A stretch of DNA of 64,000 bases from PoT sp049331405 (GTDB lineage: Bacteria; Planctomycetota; Planctomycetia; Isosphaerales; Isosphaeraceae), in the NCBI RefSeq assembly GCF_049331405.1, contig NZ_CP186274.1:4588001-4652000 (forward strand), written 5' to 3'. Shown here piece by piece: positions 27,361 to 35,263 of this stretch; within the stretch, counting starts at the first letter, position 1; each line of letters starts with the position of its first letter. The notes beneath the pieces are model-generated. The model was given only the letters and a program-made list of their open reading frames with translations. It was not told the origin of the DNA and did no database searches. The position numbers were made by a program, and so were the translations under genes.

Positions 27361-29058
27361 ATGCAATTTCGTCGATGGAAATCCGGGCTGGGCACGCTGG
27401 CGGCGGCCCTCGGCCTCGTCGCGGGCATTGGCCAGGGCCAGGCCAGGGCCCAAGTGATGACCGTGACGGTCGGGTCGACCGGAGACGTGCTGACCCAACT
27501 GCGAGGCGTAGCCGCCGGATTCGAAGGCGCAGCGCCCGTGCTCCAGGCCATCGACGGACTCGAGAACGGGGGCCTGCTCAAAGGGCTCGACCGCACCAAG
27601 CCGATCATCGCCACGCTCGACCTGATTCCCCAGGGTGGCATCCCCACGGGCATCCCGGTCGTCGCGCTCTTCCTCCCGACGACGAACCAGGACGACTTGC
27701 TCAACGGCCTCAAGACCCTCGGCCTCAACATCGACGACAAGCCGGGAGTGGAAGGCTTCTCACACAAGCTCACCGTCGGCGAGCAGAATAGCCCGCCGAT
27801 CTTCCTTCTGGCCTCGCCGCCGGAAGGCTACACCATCGCCACGAACCTCCCGGCGAACGCCGAGAAGCTCCGCGCGATGAAGCTCGAAGCCCTCAAGCCC
27901 TCGCGGGCGAGCACCGTGCGCGTCAGCCTCAGGCTCGATCGCATGCCCGAGCAGGTCAAGAAGCTCTGGCAGGCCAACACCAAGCAACTCAACGACGCCT
28001 CGCGCCAACGCAAGGATGGCGAGTCCGACGAAGCTCACGCGGCCAGGGTCAAGGGGATCGACCTGACCGAACAGGCCTTTGACGCCCTACTCCGCGATGG
28101 TCGCGAGTTCTCCATCGATCTGAACATCGACTCCAAGGCGGGGAAGGTCTCGTCGATGATCGGGCTCACCGCCAAGCCTGACACCGAGATGGGCAACGCC
28201 ATGACGACCCTGGCGGGCCGTCGGAGCCGGTTCTCCGGCCTCTTCGAGAAGTCGGCGACGAGCCTCATCGCCAACTTCCCGATCGGCAAGTCGATGCAGG
28301 AGCCGATCCAGGAAGTGATCAAGTCCGCTCGGGAGAAGGCCAAGAAGGAGCAGGACCCCGAGCAGCAGAAGCTCGCGGAACAGCTCGTCGACTCGATCGC
28401 GAAGACCCTGACATCCTCCGAGCTCGACGCCTTCTTCACGATGGACGCCCCCGCCCAGGCGGACGGCGCCAAGGACAAGGCGGGGACGGTCGTCCTCTTC
28501 GGCATCGGCATGGCCGACGCGAAGAAGGTCGAATCCACCATCCGAGAAGGCGTCGCCAAGTTCGGCAAGCCCGATGAGAAGGAAAAGGCCTCGTTCGACT
28601 TCGCCAAGGGGGACGATGGTACGGCGATCCACCGGTTCACCGTCGAGCCGGGCCAGATGAAGCCCGAGGAATTCGGCGATCCCTACGTCTTCGCCGCCTT
28701 TCCCGAGGGCGCCGCGCTCGTCGCCGTCGGCGGGAACGGCCTGCCCGTAATTAAGCAGGCGCTGGCGGGTCTCAAATCCCCGTCCGACCCCGCGAACACG
28801 GCGGTCCCGCCGCTCGCCTTCGACATCCTCGCCACCAAGTTCGCCCAGCTAAACCTACCCGAGAAGGACAAGTACCAGGCGGCTGCCCTCGAAACCTTCA
28901 CGGGCAACCAGCAGGGCAAGGATCACATCCGCCTGCGGCTCGTCCCGATGGAGCTGGGCGCCGAGCTCACCCTCGACATCGACCTGCCGGTCCTCCAGTT
29001 CCTAGGTAAGGTCGGTGCCCAGGTCAAGGCGAAGGGCGAATTGAAGCCCAACCCCTGA
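27361..29058 (+). CDS. Secreted protein of unknown function (planctomycete-type)
   Basis: A 565-residue protein with a clear signal peptide (LGTLAAALGLVAGIGQGQARAQ, cut after AQA-like site). The mature part has two similar-looking halves in which phrases such as AFDALLRDGREFSIDLNID and LDAFFTMDAPAQADG alternate with helices; such layout is seen in DUF3352-like planctomycete proteins but I cannot confirm the family. There is no enzyme motif, Cys or metal site. The ATG follows CAGGAGAACTGT, a good ribosome binding site. It has its own leader and downstream hairpin, so it appears monocistronic. Confidence 0.7.
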   Translation: MQFRRWKSGLGTLAAALGLVAGIGQGQARAQVMTVTVGSTGDVLTQLRGVAAGFEGAAPVLQAIDGLENGGLLKGLDRTKPIIATLDLIPQGGIPTGIPVVALFLPTTNQDDLLNGLKTLGLNIDDKPGVEGFSHKLTVGEQNSPPIFLLASPPEGYTIATNLPANAEKLRAMKLEALKPSRASTVRVSLRLDRMPEQVKKLWQANTKQLNDASRQRKDGESDEAHAARVKGIDLTEQAFDALLRDGREFSIDLNIDSKAGKVSSMIGLTAKPDTEMGNAMTTLAGRRSRFSGLFEKSATSLIANFPIGKSMQEPIQEVIKSAREKAKKEQDPEQQKLAEQLVDSIAKTLTSSELDAFFTMDAPAQADGAKDKAGTVVLFGIGMADAKKVESTIREGVAKFGKPDEKEKASFDFAKGDDGTAIHRFTVEPGQMKPEEFGDPYVFAAFPEGAALVAVGGNGLPVIKQALAGLKSPSDPANTAVPPLAFDILATKFAQLNLPEKDKYQAAALETFTGNQQGKDHIRLRLVPMELGAELTLDIDLPVLQFLGKVGAQVKAKGELKPNP

Positions 29059-29106
29059 TGATTCGGCGGAGTTGATCCCGCCGATCGACGGTTGAATTCG
29101 ATTCGG

Positions 29107-29143
29107 AGTGCCCAGGCTCGAAATCCTGTCGAGCCTGGGCACT
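29107..29143 (+). terminator. Hairpin terminator after the 565-residue secreted protein
   Basis: AGTGCCCAGGCTCGA and TCGAGCCTGGGCACT form a perfect 15-bp stem around a 7-base loop 48 bases after the stop codon, followed by TGCCATTTCG. Confidence 0.75.
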
Positions 29144-29289
29144 TGCCATTTCGAAGCCGGCGTTGCTGGATTTGACAATCAACTACAAATGTCATAGAAA
29201 TAGGGAAATGCGTCTCGACAGGGGACAATCAAGGCGGTCCTGCATGCACGCGGCCTGAGAGTACCAAAATCAGAGGCGATGCCCCGGCC

Positions 29290-30306
29290 ATGCGAATCTA
29301 CCTCGCCACTGCCACGAAGATCGGCGTTCTCGCTCTTATTCTGTCCCCGACATGGGTGGCGGGAACCTCAAAGGGCGAGGACATGCCGAATCTCCAAGAT
29401 GCGTTGGCTAGGATCGAGGCCCATGAGAAGGAATTGGGGTCGCTCGAATGGACCATCGCTTTCAAAGAGGGCACGGCCGCGGACCCTTCCAAGCCCGAGA
29501 AGGCGACGCTGAGCCCGTCTCAACATCAGGGTCACGTCACCCTGGATCTGGTCACGGGCCGTTATCGCGTCGACCTGGAGTCGGTCATTCGATGGATCCA
29601 GGGTCCCTCGGATTTCCTCGCATTGCGTCAATCCTGGTCGTACGATGGGCTGGAGCTCCGCGACCTCATATCGATGAAGCCCGGCAAGATCCTGCCCGAC
29701 GCGACCGAGGATCGGGGCCGAGGGCGAATCGTCCGTCAGGGGAATCAGAAGAGTGAGTTCCCCCACTTCACCGGCGCCGCCGGGATCGACTCCATGCCGC
29801 CGAACTTCCAGGGGAAGAGGCTCTCGCAATTCCTCCGTGAGGGTATGAAGCCCGAACGGCCCCTCTCGATGGAGAAACACGGCGACCTCTGGAGGTTCAC
29901 CGCCTTCGACCCGCTCATGGATAGCAACGTGCTAATTGACTACGACCCGAAGGCCGGGATGGTGCTCGAAGCGACCTGGCAGAACGGCACCCCGGAACGC
30001 CCCTGGCGTCGTTACACCGTCACGACCCAGGAAATCTCCCCGGGACGCTCTATGCCTCATATCATCCGCTCAGTGAATACCCTGGACGGGAATTTCACCC
30101 AGCTCACGTACTCCAGCGTGAAGCTCAACGCCCCATACGCTCCGGGCCGCTTCCTGCTGCAGTTCCCGTTCGGTTCGAACGTCACCGACTTCCTCCGGAA
30201 ATCGGCCTACACGACGGGCGAGACCTCTCCGGACTCGCCCGAATCCATCCAACGATTCATGAACGAGAATGGACTGACGGACGCTCCAGCGGAACCTGAC
30301 AAGTGA
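29290..30306 (+). CDS. Secreted protein of unknown function
   Basis: A 338-residue protein with signal peptide (YLATATKIGVLALILSPTWVAG). The mature chain has alternating strands (LEWTIAFKEGTA, YRVDLESVIRWIQG, DLWRFTAFDPLMDSNVLIDY) that suggest a beta-rich lipoprotein-carrier-like fold of the kind seen in many planctomycete outer-membrane-sensor proteins, but this is only an impression. No Cys and no catalytic motif were found. It ends 21 bases before the convergent MFS gene with no obvious terminator between them. Confidence 0.65.
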   Translation: MRIYLATATKIGVLALILSPTWVAGTSKGEDMPNLQDALARIEAHEKELGSLEWTIAFKEGTAADPSKPEKATLSPSQHQGHVTLDLVTGRYRVDLESVIRWIQGPSDFLALRQSWSYDGLELRDLISMKPGKILPDATEDRGRGRIVRQGNQKSEFPHFTGAAGIDSMPPNFQGKRLSQFLREGMKPERPLSMEKHGDLWRFTAFDPLMDSNVLIDYDPKAGMVLEATWQNGTPERPWRRYTVTTQEISPGRSMPHIIRSVNTLDGNFTQLTYSSVKLNAPYAPGRFLLQFPFGSNVTDFLRKSAYTTGETSPDSPESIQRFMNENGLTDAPAEPDK

Positions 30307-30327
30307 TTGCCCCTCAGAACCAAGGTT

Positions 30328-31497
30328 TCAGCGATCGGAAACCTCCTGGGCGGGAAGGAATCGCCCGCTGAAAGCCACGCCAACCAGGAGGATGGCAACC
30401 ACCGCGAAGGCAAACGGCAGGCTGACGGCTTGGGCGAGGAACCCGATCATGGCGGGACCGGCGAGGATCCCCGCGTACCCGACGATCGTGATGGCGGGCA
30501 CGGCAAGATGTTCGGGCATCGTCGTCTGGCGTCCCACGGACGAGAACAGCACCGGGACCACGTTCGAGCATCCCACCCCCACCAGGGCAAAGCCGATGAT
30601 CGCGGCCTGCCAGGTCGGCACAACCATCGCCAGGGCAAATCCCGCCGCAGCGATCGAACCGCCGAAGCCGACGGTCCTGACCGGGCCGATGCGAGCGACG
30701 ATGGCATCTCCGGTCAATCGGCCCGCCGCCATCGTGAGCGAGAACGCGGCGTAACCGAATCCGGCCAGGGCAAATTTCCGATTCTTGGTCAGAAACTCGG
30801 CGCTCCAATCCAGGATCGAGCCCTCGGCCAGGAACACGATGAAGCAAAGGATCCCGAGGAACAGGACGACGCCATGCGGGATGGCGAACCACGACGATTC
30901 TCCAGCACGCTGCGACCCGTAAGGCAAGAGTCCTGCTGCACCCAGCCCCATGAGCACGGCGATGATGGCCACGACGCCAAGCACCGCGAGCAATGGCAAC
31001 ACACCCGCCCACAGCAAGAACGTGACTGCGGCCGATCCGAGAAGCCCGCCCACGCTGAAGAGCCCGTGGAAGCCGGACATCATCGTCCTGCCGCTCGCCC
31101 GCTCGACGTTGATGGCCTGGATGTTCATGGCGCAATCCATCGCGCCAATCCCTCCGCCGAACACGGTGAGGGCGACGACAAGGGCGGGTACCATCGTGGA
31201 GCCCGCCAGGATCGGCAACGCGAGGCCGACCAACGCAGTGGCCGTCAGGATGACGAATCGGCAACCAAGGCGGGAGGCGGCCGCTCCGGCCAGGGGCATG
31301 GCGATCATCGAGCCCATCCCCAGGCAGAGCAGCAACATGCCGAGTTGCCCATCATCGAGCCCCGCCGCCCGCTTCACGTAGGGGACGATCGGGGCCCAGG
31401 CGGCGTAGGCGAAGCCGGCGACGAAGAATGTGAGACGCGTCGCGATTTGCTCCCGGACGCCCGGAAGCGCCAGGGATTCGGTCAAGTTCGTGGCCAT
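30328..31497 (-). CDS. MFS transporter, YbjJ-like
   Basis: A 389-residue membrane protein with about twelve hydrophobic helices. The first reads LTFFVAGFAYAAWAPIVPYVK, and the loop between helices 2 and 3 is GAAASRLGCRFVI, the usual MFS motif A position. Similarity in the first helices is to the YbjJ/fucose-permease side of the superfamily. The start at 31497 drops a 20-residue Pro-rich in-frame extension that has no membrane or motif content. The transported compound cannot be told. It is the last gene of a minus-strand series but stands apart from the TolB-like gene by 178 bases. Confidence 0.87.
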   Translation of the reverse strand: MATNLTESLALPGVREQIATRLTFFVAGFAYAAWAPIVPYVKRAAGLDDGQLGMLLLCLGMGSMIAMPLAGAAASRLGCRFVILTATALVGLALPILAGSTMVPALVVALTVFGGGIGAMDCAMNIQAINVERASGRTMMSGFHGLFSVGGLLGSAAVTFLLWAGVLPLLAVLGVVAIIAVLMGLGAAGLLPYGSQRAGESSWFAIPHGVVLFLGILCFIVFLAEGSILDWSAEFLTKNRKFALAGFGYAAFSLTMAAGRLTGDAIVARIGPVRTVGFGGSIAAAGFALAMVVPTWQAAIIGFALVGVGCSNVVPVLFSSVGRQTTMPEHLAVPAITIVGYAGILAGPAMIGFLAQAVSLPFAFAVVAILLVGVAFSGRFLPAQEVSDR

Positions 31498-31675
31498 TGG
31501 GGGAGAGGTCCGCTCCAGGGGAGGACCACCGTCAAATGGTGGCGAGTCGAGCGGCAATTCAACGGGGTTTACCGCAGACTCAAAAAATGGCCTCTCAAAC
31601 CCTCATCCGTCAATGGCTCAGGCCTCGATCTCAGATCCCCACAACGCTCGGCTGATGCGATAAGGCTCGACGGGC

Positions 31676-32923
31676 TCAGTGCCCTCGGCGCATCGGCTGC
31701 CAGTGCGGCCACATGGCCCCCTGCCCCTTTTCGAGGTGGGTGACGGGAAACTCGGCGTGATCCGAAAGCCGCATCACGTAGATCTGCCGGATGCCGCCTC
31801 GTTTGGAGCCATAAGCCAGCCATTTCCCGTCGGGCGAAGGTTGCGGGTGATAGTTCCAAGTCCCCGGCGAAGATTTGGTCAGCGACTCATTCTTGCCGTC
31901 GGTCGACACCCGGAACAATTCGATGTTGGTACCGACCTTCTGCGTGTAGAAGACGGACTGGCCGTCGACGGCCCAGGTCGGGACGTCGCTGCTCCCGCCG
32001 TGGAAGTCGGGGACGTCGAGAAAGTCGACCACGCCCCGATGTCCGCCGCGATCGGCGAGCTTGCGGAGGCCACTGCCGTCGGCTTGCACGACGTAGGGGT
32101 GACTATTCTCATGCTCGCCCGCGAGGAAGAGGACGAGCTTGCCGTCGGGCGACCAGGACGGGCCGAAGTTGAACGGATGCCCGGTCTCGATCTTGCGCTC
32201 ATGCGAGCCGTCGGCGTCGGCCAAGTGGATCTGGTAGCTCTTGTGGTAGGCGATGCGACGACCATCCGGCGAGGCACTGAAACCGTAGGAGAACTCCTTC
32301 GAATCCTTCGTGAGGTCGCGTTTGTTCTTGCCGTCGCGATCCATGCTATAGGGATGCGAATTGCCGTCGATGAGGGCCTGGAAGCCAAGCCTGCTGGGAT
32401 CGCCCGGCCAGAAGAAGAGGCCGGTGTTGTAGAAGCTCACGCCGTCGACGGCCGTCAGGTTCGAAGCATTCCCCGTCGAGGGATTGACCAGGAGCATGTC
32501 GTAGTGCCAACCGTCCTTCCCGAAGCGGAAGGTCTTGTGCTCCTCCTCCCAGCGGCCGTTCTCGGGGCTCTCCCAGCCCTTCCCGACGATGCACTCGAGC
32601 CCGTCCGGCGACCACCCGGCGAATTGCGTCCAGGTGTTCGGCGTGACGCATTGCGCCCCGGCAATATCTTGCCGACCAGTCCCATCCGCCCGGGCGACCA
32701 TCGCTCGCATGGTCACGATATTCGCATGACGCCCACCCGGCAAGTCCGTGCGAAGTTCGGTGTAACCGATGAACCTGTCAGGTCGCGGCTCGTCGCCATG
32801 CACGAGAGCAGGCGACAGGACCGCCAACAGGCCAAGAAGCAGGACCGAATGAGGCCGAAGCCTCGTCTCGCCATCCCGAGATCTCCATAGCCATAGGAAG
32901 CCAATTGGCTCGAAATTCGTCAC
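31676..32923 (-). CDS. Secreted TolB-like (PD40) beta-propeller protein
   Basis: A 415-residue protein with an uncleaved or cleaved hydrophobic segment at about residues 25-45 (SVLLLGLLAVLSPALVHG). The remainder carries PD40 blades: FAGWSPDGLECIVG, GFSASPDGRRIAYH, GPSWSPDGKLVLFL, PQPSPDGKWLAYGS, spaced as in TolB and the DPP-type propellers. There is no peptidase domain after it. It probably acts as a binding scaffold outside the cytoplasm. The first 20 residues before the hydrophobic segment are Arg/Trp-rich, so the true start may be further in. Confidence 0.8.
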   Translation of the reverse strand: MTNFEPIGFLWLWRSRDGETRLRPHSVLLLGLLAVLSPALVHGDEPRPDRFIGYTELRTDLPGGRHANIVTMRAMVARADGTGRQDIAGAQCVTPNTWTQFAGWSPDGLECIVGKGWESPENGRWEEEHKTFRFGKDGWHYDMLLVNPSTGNASNLTAVDGVSFYNTGLFFWPGDPSRLGFQALIDGNSHPYSMDRDGKNKRDLTKDSKEFSYGFSASPDGRRIAYHKSYQIHLADADGSHERKIETGHPFNFGPSWSPDGKLVLFLAGEHENSHPYVVQADGSGLRKLADRGGHRGVVDFLDVPDFHGGSSDVPTWAVDGQSVFYTQKVGTNIELFRVSTDGKNESLTKSSPGTWNYHPQPSPDGKWLAYGSKRGGIRQIYVMRLSDHAEFPVTHLEKGQGAMWPHWQPMRRGH

Positions 32924-32992
32924 GTCACACCCTCGCTTGCGAATCCTGACGTCGGCACGTGTCGGGGCAGAAACCGGAAATCCCGGACCTGC

Positions 32993-33355
32993 TCAATGGC
33001 CCTTCTTGAAGATGGCGAACTGCACGCGACCAAGCTCGGTGACGTGGAAATACGGGAGGCCCAGGCCCGCGAGATCCTCGGGAGAGGTCACCTCCGAACG
33101 GCCGGGTCGTAGCACGCGTTCCTCGATCAGGTCGCGGACAACGTTCACGAGGCGGGCGAAATCCTGGCCGACCAGGGCGATCCTCGGCGCGGCTCCCGCC
33201 GCAGGATGCACCTCCATCAGGGCCCGCTCGCAGGCCGCCTCGTGGACGCCCTCGCTCAGGCTCACGAAATCCCAGTCGGGGTTCTCGGGCTGGGCGAGCA
33301 CGCTGGAAACGAGGGTCTTGAAGGCGGAATACGGCATCGACCTCATCGAAGACAT
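32993..33355 (-). CDS. Conserved-looking small protein, unknown function
   Basis: A 120-residue soluble protein with regular high-GC codon use and a good start context (GGAGAGG upstream on the minus strand). No Cys, no membrane segment and no motif known to me; segments such as FARLVNVVRDLIEERVL look helical and the end FHVTELGRVQFAIFKKG looks like a strand pair. It lies between the TolB-like and metallophosphatase genes with its own spacing. Confidence 0.6.
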   Translation of the reverse strand: MSSMRSMPYSAFKTLVSSVLAQPENPDWDFVSLSEGVHEAACERALMEVHPAAGAAPRIALVGQDFARLVNVVRDLIEERVLRPGRSEVTSPEDLAGLGLPYFHVTELGRVQFAIFKKGH

Positions 33356-33596
33356 GCGCCTCTCCTTCCCTCATTCATGCTTCATCGCACGCAGACGTTT
33401 TGAATCGATGAAAGCCAACGCCCGGGGATAACTGTATGGTCGCGGGGCGCGACGTTCCTGTCAACGAGTCAACGAACCGGCCCCGCCTTGGAACTTCCGA
33501 CTCGCGACGGCAAATAGGCCCATCGCCGAGGAGGAAGCCCCGAGGGGGGCCATCGATATTCGTGACATTAAGCCGTCAATTTCGGAGCGAGTTCGA

Positions 33597-35099
33597 TCAG
33601 CGAGCGGCCGCGGCGGGGACCTTCGGGGCATCGGCCGGCTTCTGCGGAATCCGGAGTTTTTCCGGCGTCTTCGGGGCCTTCTCGACGAGTTGGTTGGGCT
33701 GCCCGTCTCGCTTGAGCAGGTCGAAGGCGTCGTACAGCTCGCCGGTCGCGGTCTTGGCCTGGTAGATGAGGCGGTCGCCGTCAATGGAGATGGTCTGGTA
33801 AAGCTGGGTGTCCTCGGCCGCCCGCTTCATCCAGGGCTCTTTATCGAGGTTGTACATCTTCGGCCCGCTGACGCTGACGACGTAGACCGTGCCGCTCTCG
33901 CCATCGCGGGCATTGGTGCCCGTCGGCAGGTTGTCGTAAACCCGCAGGCCGCTTCGGGCGTACGTATGATCATGTCCCGTCAGGACAATGTCCACCTTGT
34001 ACTTGTCGAAGACCGGCTGCCAGAGGTCGCGAAGTTCCTTGTTGTCGCGGTTCTTCGCCGCCGAATAGACGGGGTGGTGGAAGGTGATGACCGTCCATCG
34101 GCTGGGGTTGTGGCTCAGGGTCTGGTCGAGCCAGGCCACCTGCTCCTGCCGACGCTCGTTCGAGTTGAGGCTGATGATCCGGGTGCCCTGGTAGTCGACG
34201 TAATAGACCGAACTCTTCAGACCCTCGGGACCGTTATCCGGCAAGGCGAACGTCGCGGCCCAGTGCGACGTGAGCCTCGGCTTGGGGCCGAACTTCTCGA
34301 AGGCGGCCTTGGCGTCGAAGGGCTTGTTCGCGGCCTTCGCTTCCTCTTCCAGCTTGAGCCGGGTCTCAGCCCAGGCCTTGGCCTCCGAGTCATTCAGGAT
34401 GGTCGGGCGCGGATATTCGTGGTTACCCGGGGTCGGGATACTGGGGACCATACCGTTGACCCAACCGCCGGCGCCGTGCCACTCGCCCCACTCGGCGTCG
34501 TTGTCGCCGCGATTGACGAGGTCGCCGGCGTGGATGATGAACTTGGAGTTCGGGATGTCGGAATAAGCACCCCGGATCACGCGCGACCAGAGAGACTTGA
34601 TGTCGTTCTGCGCATCGCCGAAGTAGATGAAGGAGAAGGGCTCGGCCTTGTCATTCGCCGTGCGGAAGTGGAACCATTCGCTCCAGTTCACGCCGTCGCC
34701 GACGCGATAGGCATAGAGCGTCGACGGCTTAAGATCGCCGAAGACCGCGGTGTGGTAGAGAGCCGTCCCGAGGTTCGTCTCGAGCTTGCGGGTCGTCGCC
34801 TTGACCTCGGCGGCCTTCTCCGTGAACTTGGGCGCGGCGCTGGCGAGGGCGACCTGGGCGATCGGCTTATGTACGGAGTCATCGGTCCGCCAGGTCACCG
34901 CCTGCGTGTAGGCCGTATCACCCGTCCATGTCAGGAGGATCCGGTCGGGGATCGCCGTGGGGCGGTAGGCCGTGGCGTCGGGCACCTTGACCGGAGGATG
35001 GTCGTGATCCGGGCCGTCATGCGCAAACGCGGGCGAGGACGCCAGCAGAACGACCATCGGCAACCATCGGAGCCGGGCGATTCGAAACGTCTGGATCAT
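33597..35099 (-). CDS. Secreted purple acid phosphatase-like metallophosphatase
   Basis: A 500-residue protein with a signal peptide (LPMVVLLASSPAFAHDG), an N-terminal fibronectin-like domain (ILLTWTGDTAYTQAVTWRTD ... TLYAYRVGDG), and a calcineurin-like phosphatase domain. The five metal-ligand blocks are all visible: YFGDAQND, HAGDLVNRGDND, PTPGNHEY, ITFHHPVY and LTGHDHTYARSG. That matches purple acid phosphatases and their bacterial relatives, which hydrolyse phosphate monoesters outside the cytoplasm. The tail is Pro/Lys/Ala-rich (about 35 residues). The start at 35099 puts the signal peptide first; in-frame codons continue far upstream only because the region is GC-rich. Confidence 0.9.
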   Translation of the reverse strand: MIQTFRIARLRWLPMVVLLASSPAFAHDGPDHDHPPVKVPDATAYRPTAIPDRILLTWTGDTAYTQAVTWRTDDSVHKPIAQVALASAAPKFTEKAAEVKATTRKLETNLGTALYHTAVFGDLKPSTLYAYRVGDGVNWSEWFHFRTANDKAEPFSFIYFGDAQNDIKSLWSRVIRGAYSDIPNSKFIIHAGDLVNRGDNDAEWGEWHGAGGWVNGMVPSIPTPGNHEYPRPTILNDSEAKAWAETRLKLEEEAKAANKPFDAKAAFEKFGPKPRLTSHWAATFALPDNGPEGLKSSVYYVDYQGTRIISLNSNERRQEQVAWLDQTLSHNPSRWTVITFHHPVYSAAKNRDNKELRDLWQPVFDKYKVDIVLTGHDHTYARSGLRVYDNLPTGTNARDGESGTVYVVSVSGPKMYNLDKEPWMKRAAEDTQLYQTISIDGDRLIYQAKTATGELYDAFDLLKRDGQPNQLVEKAPKTPEKLRIPQKPADAPKVPAAAAR

Positions 35100-35263
35100 C
35101 ACTTGTGATTCCCAAGGATTCGATAAACTTGATGGGGGGGTTGAATCGTCGACGTTGGGAGTGATTCTTGCAGAATCCGCCCGAGTTCGGGTGAACCCCG
35201 CGGGTGCGAAGCATGAATTTTCGTTGAACCAGCCTACCAAACCTGCGGGCGAGGTCGCTGCTC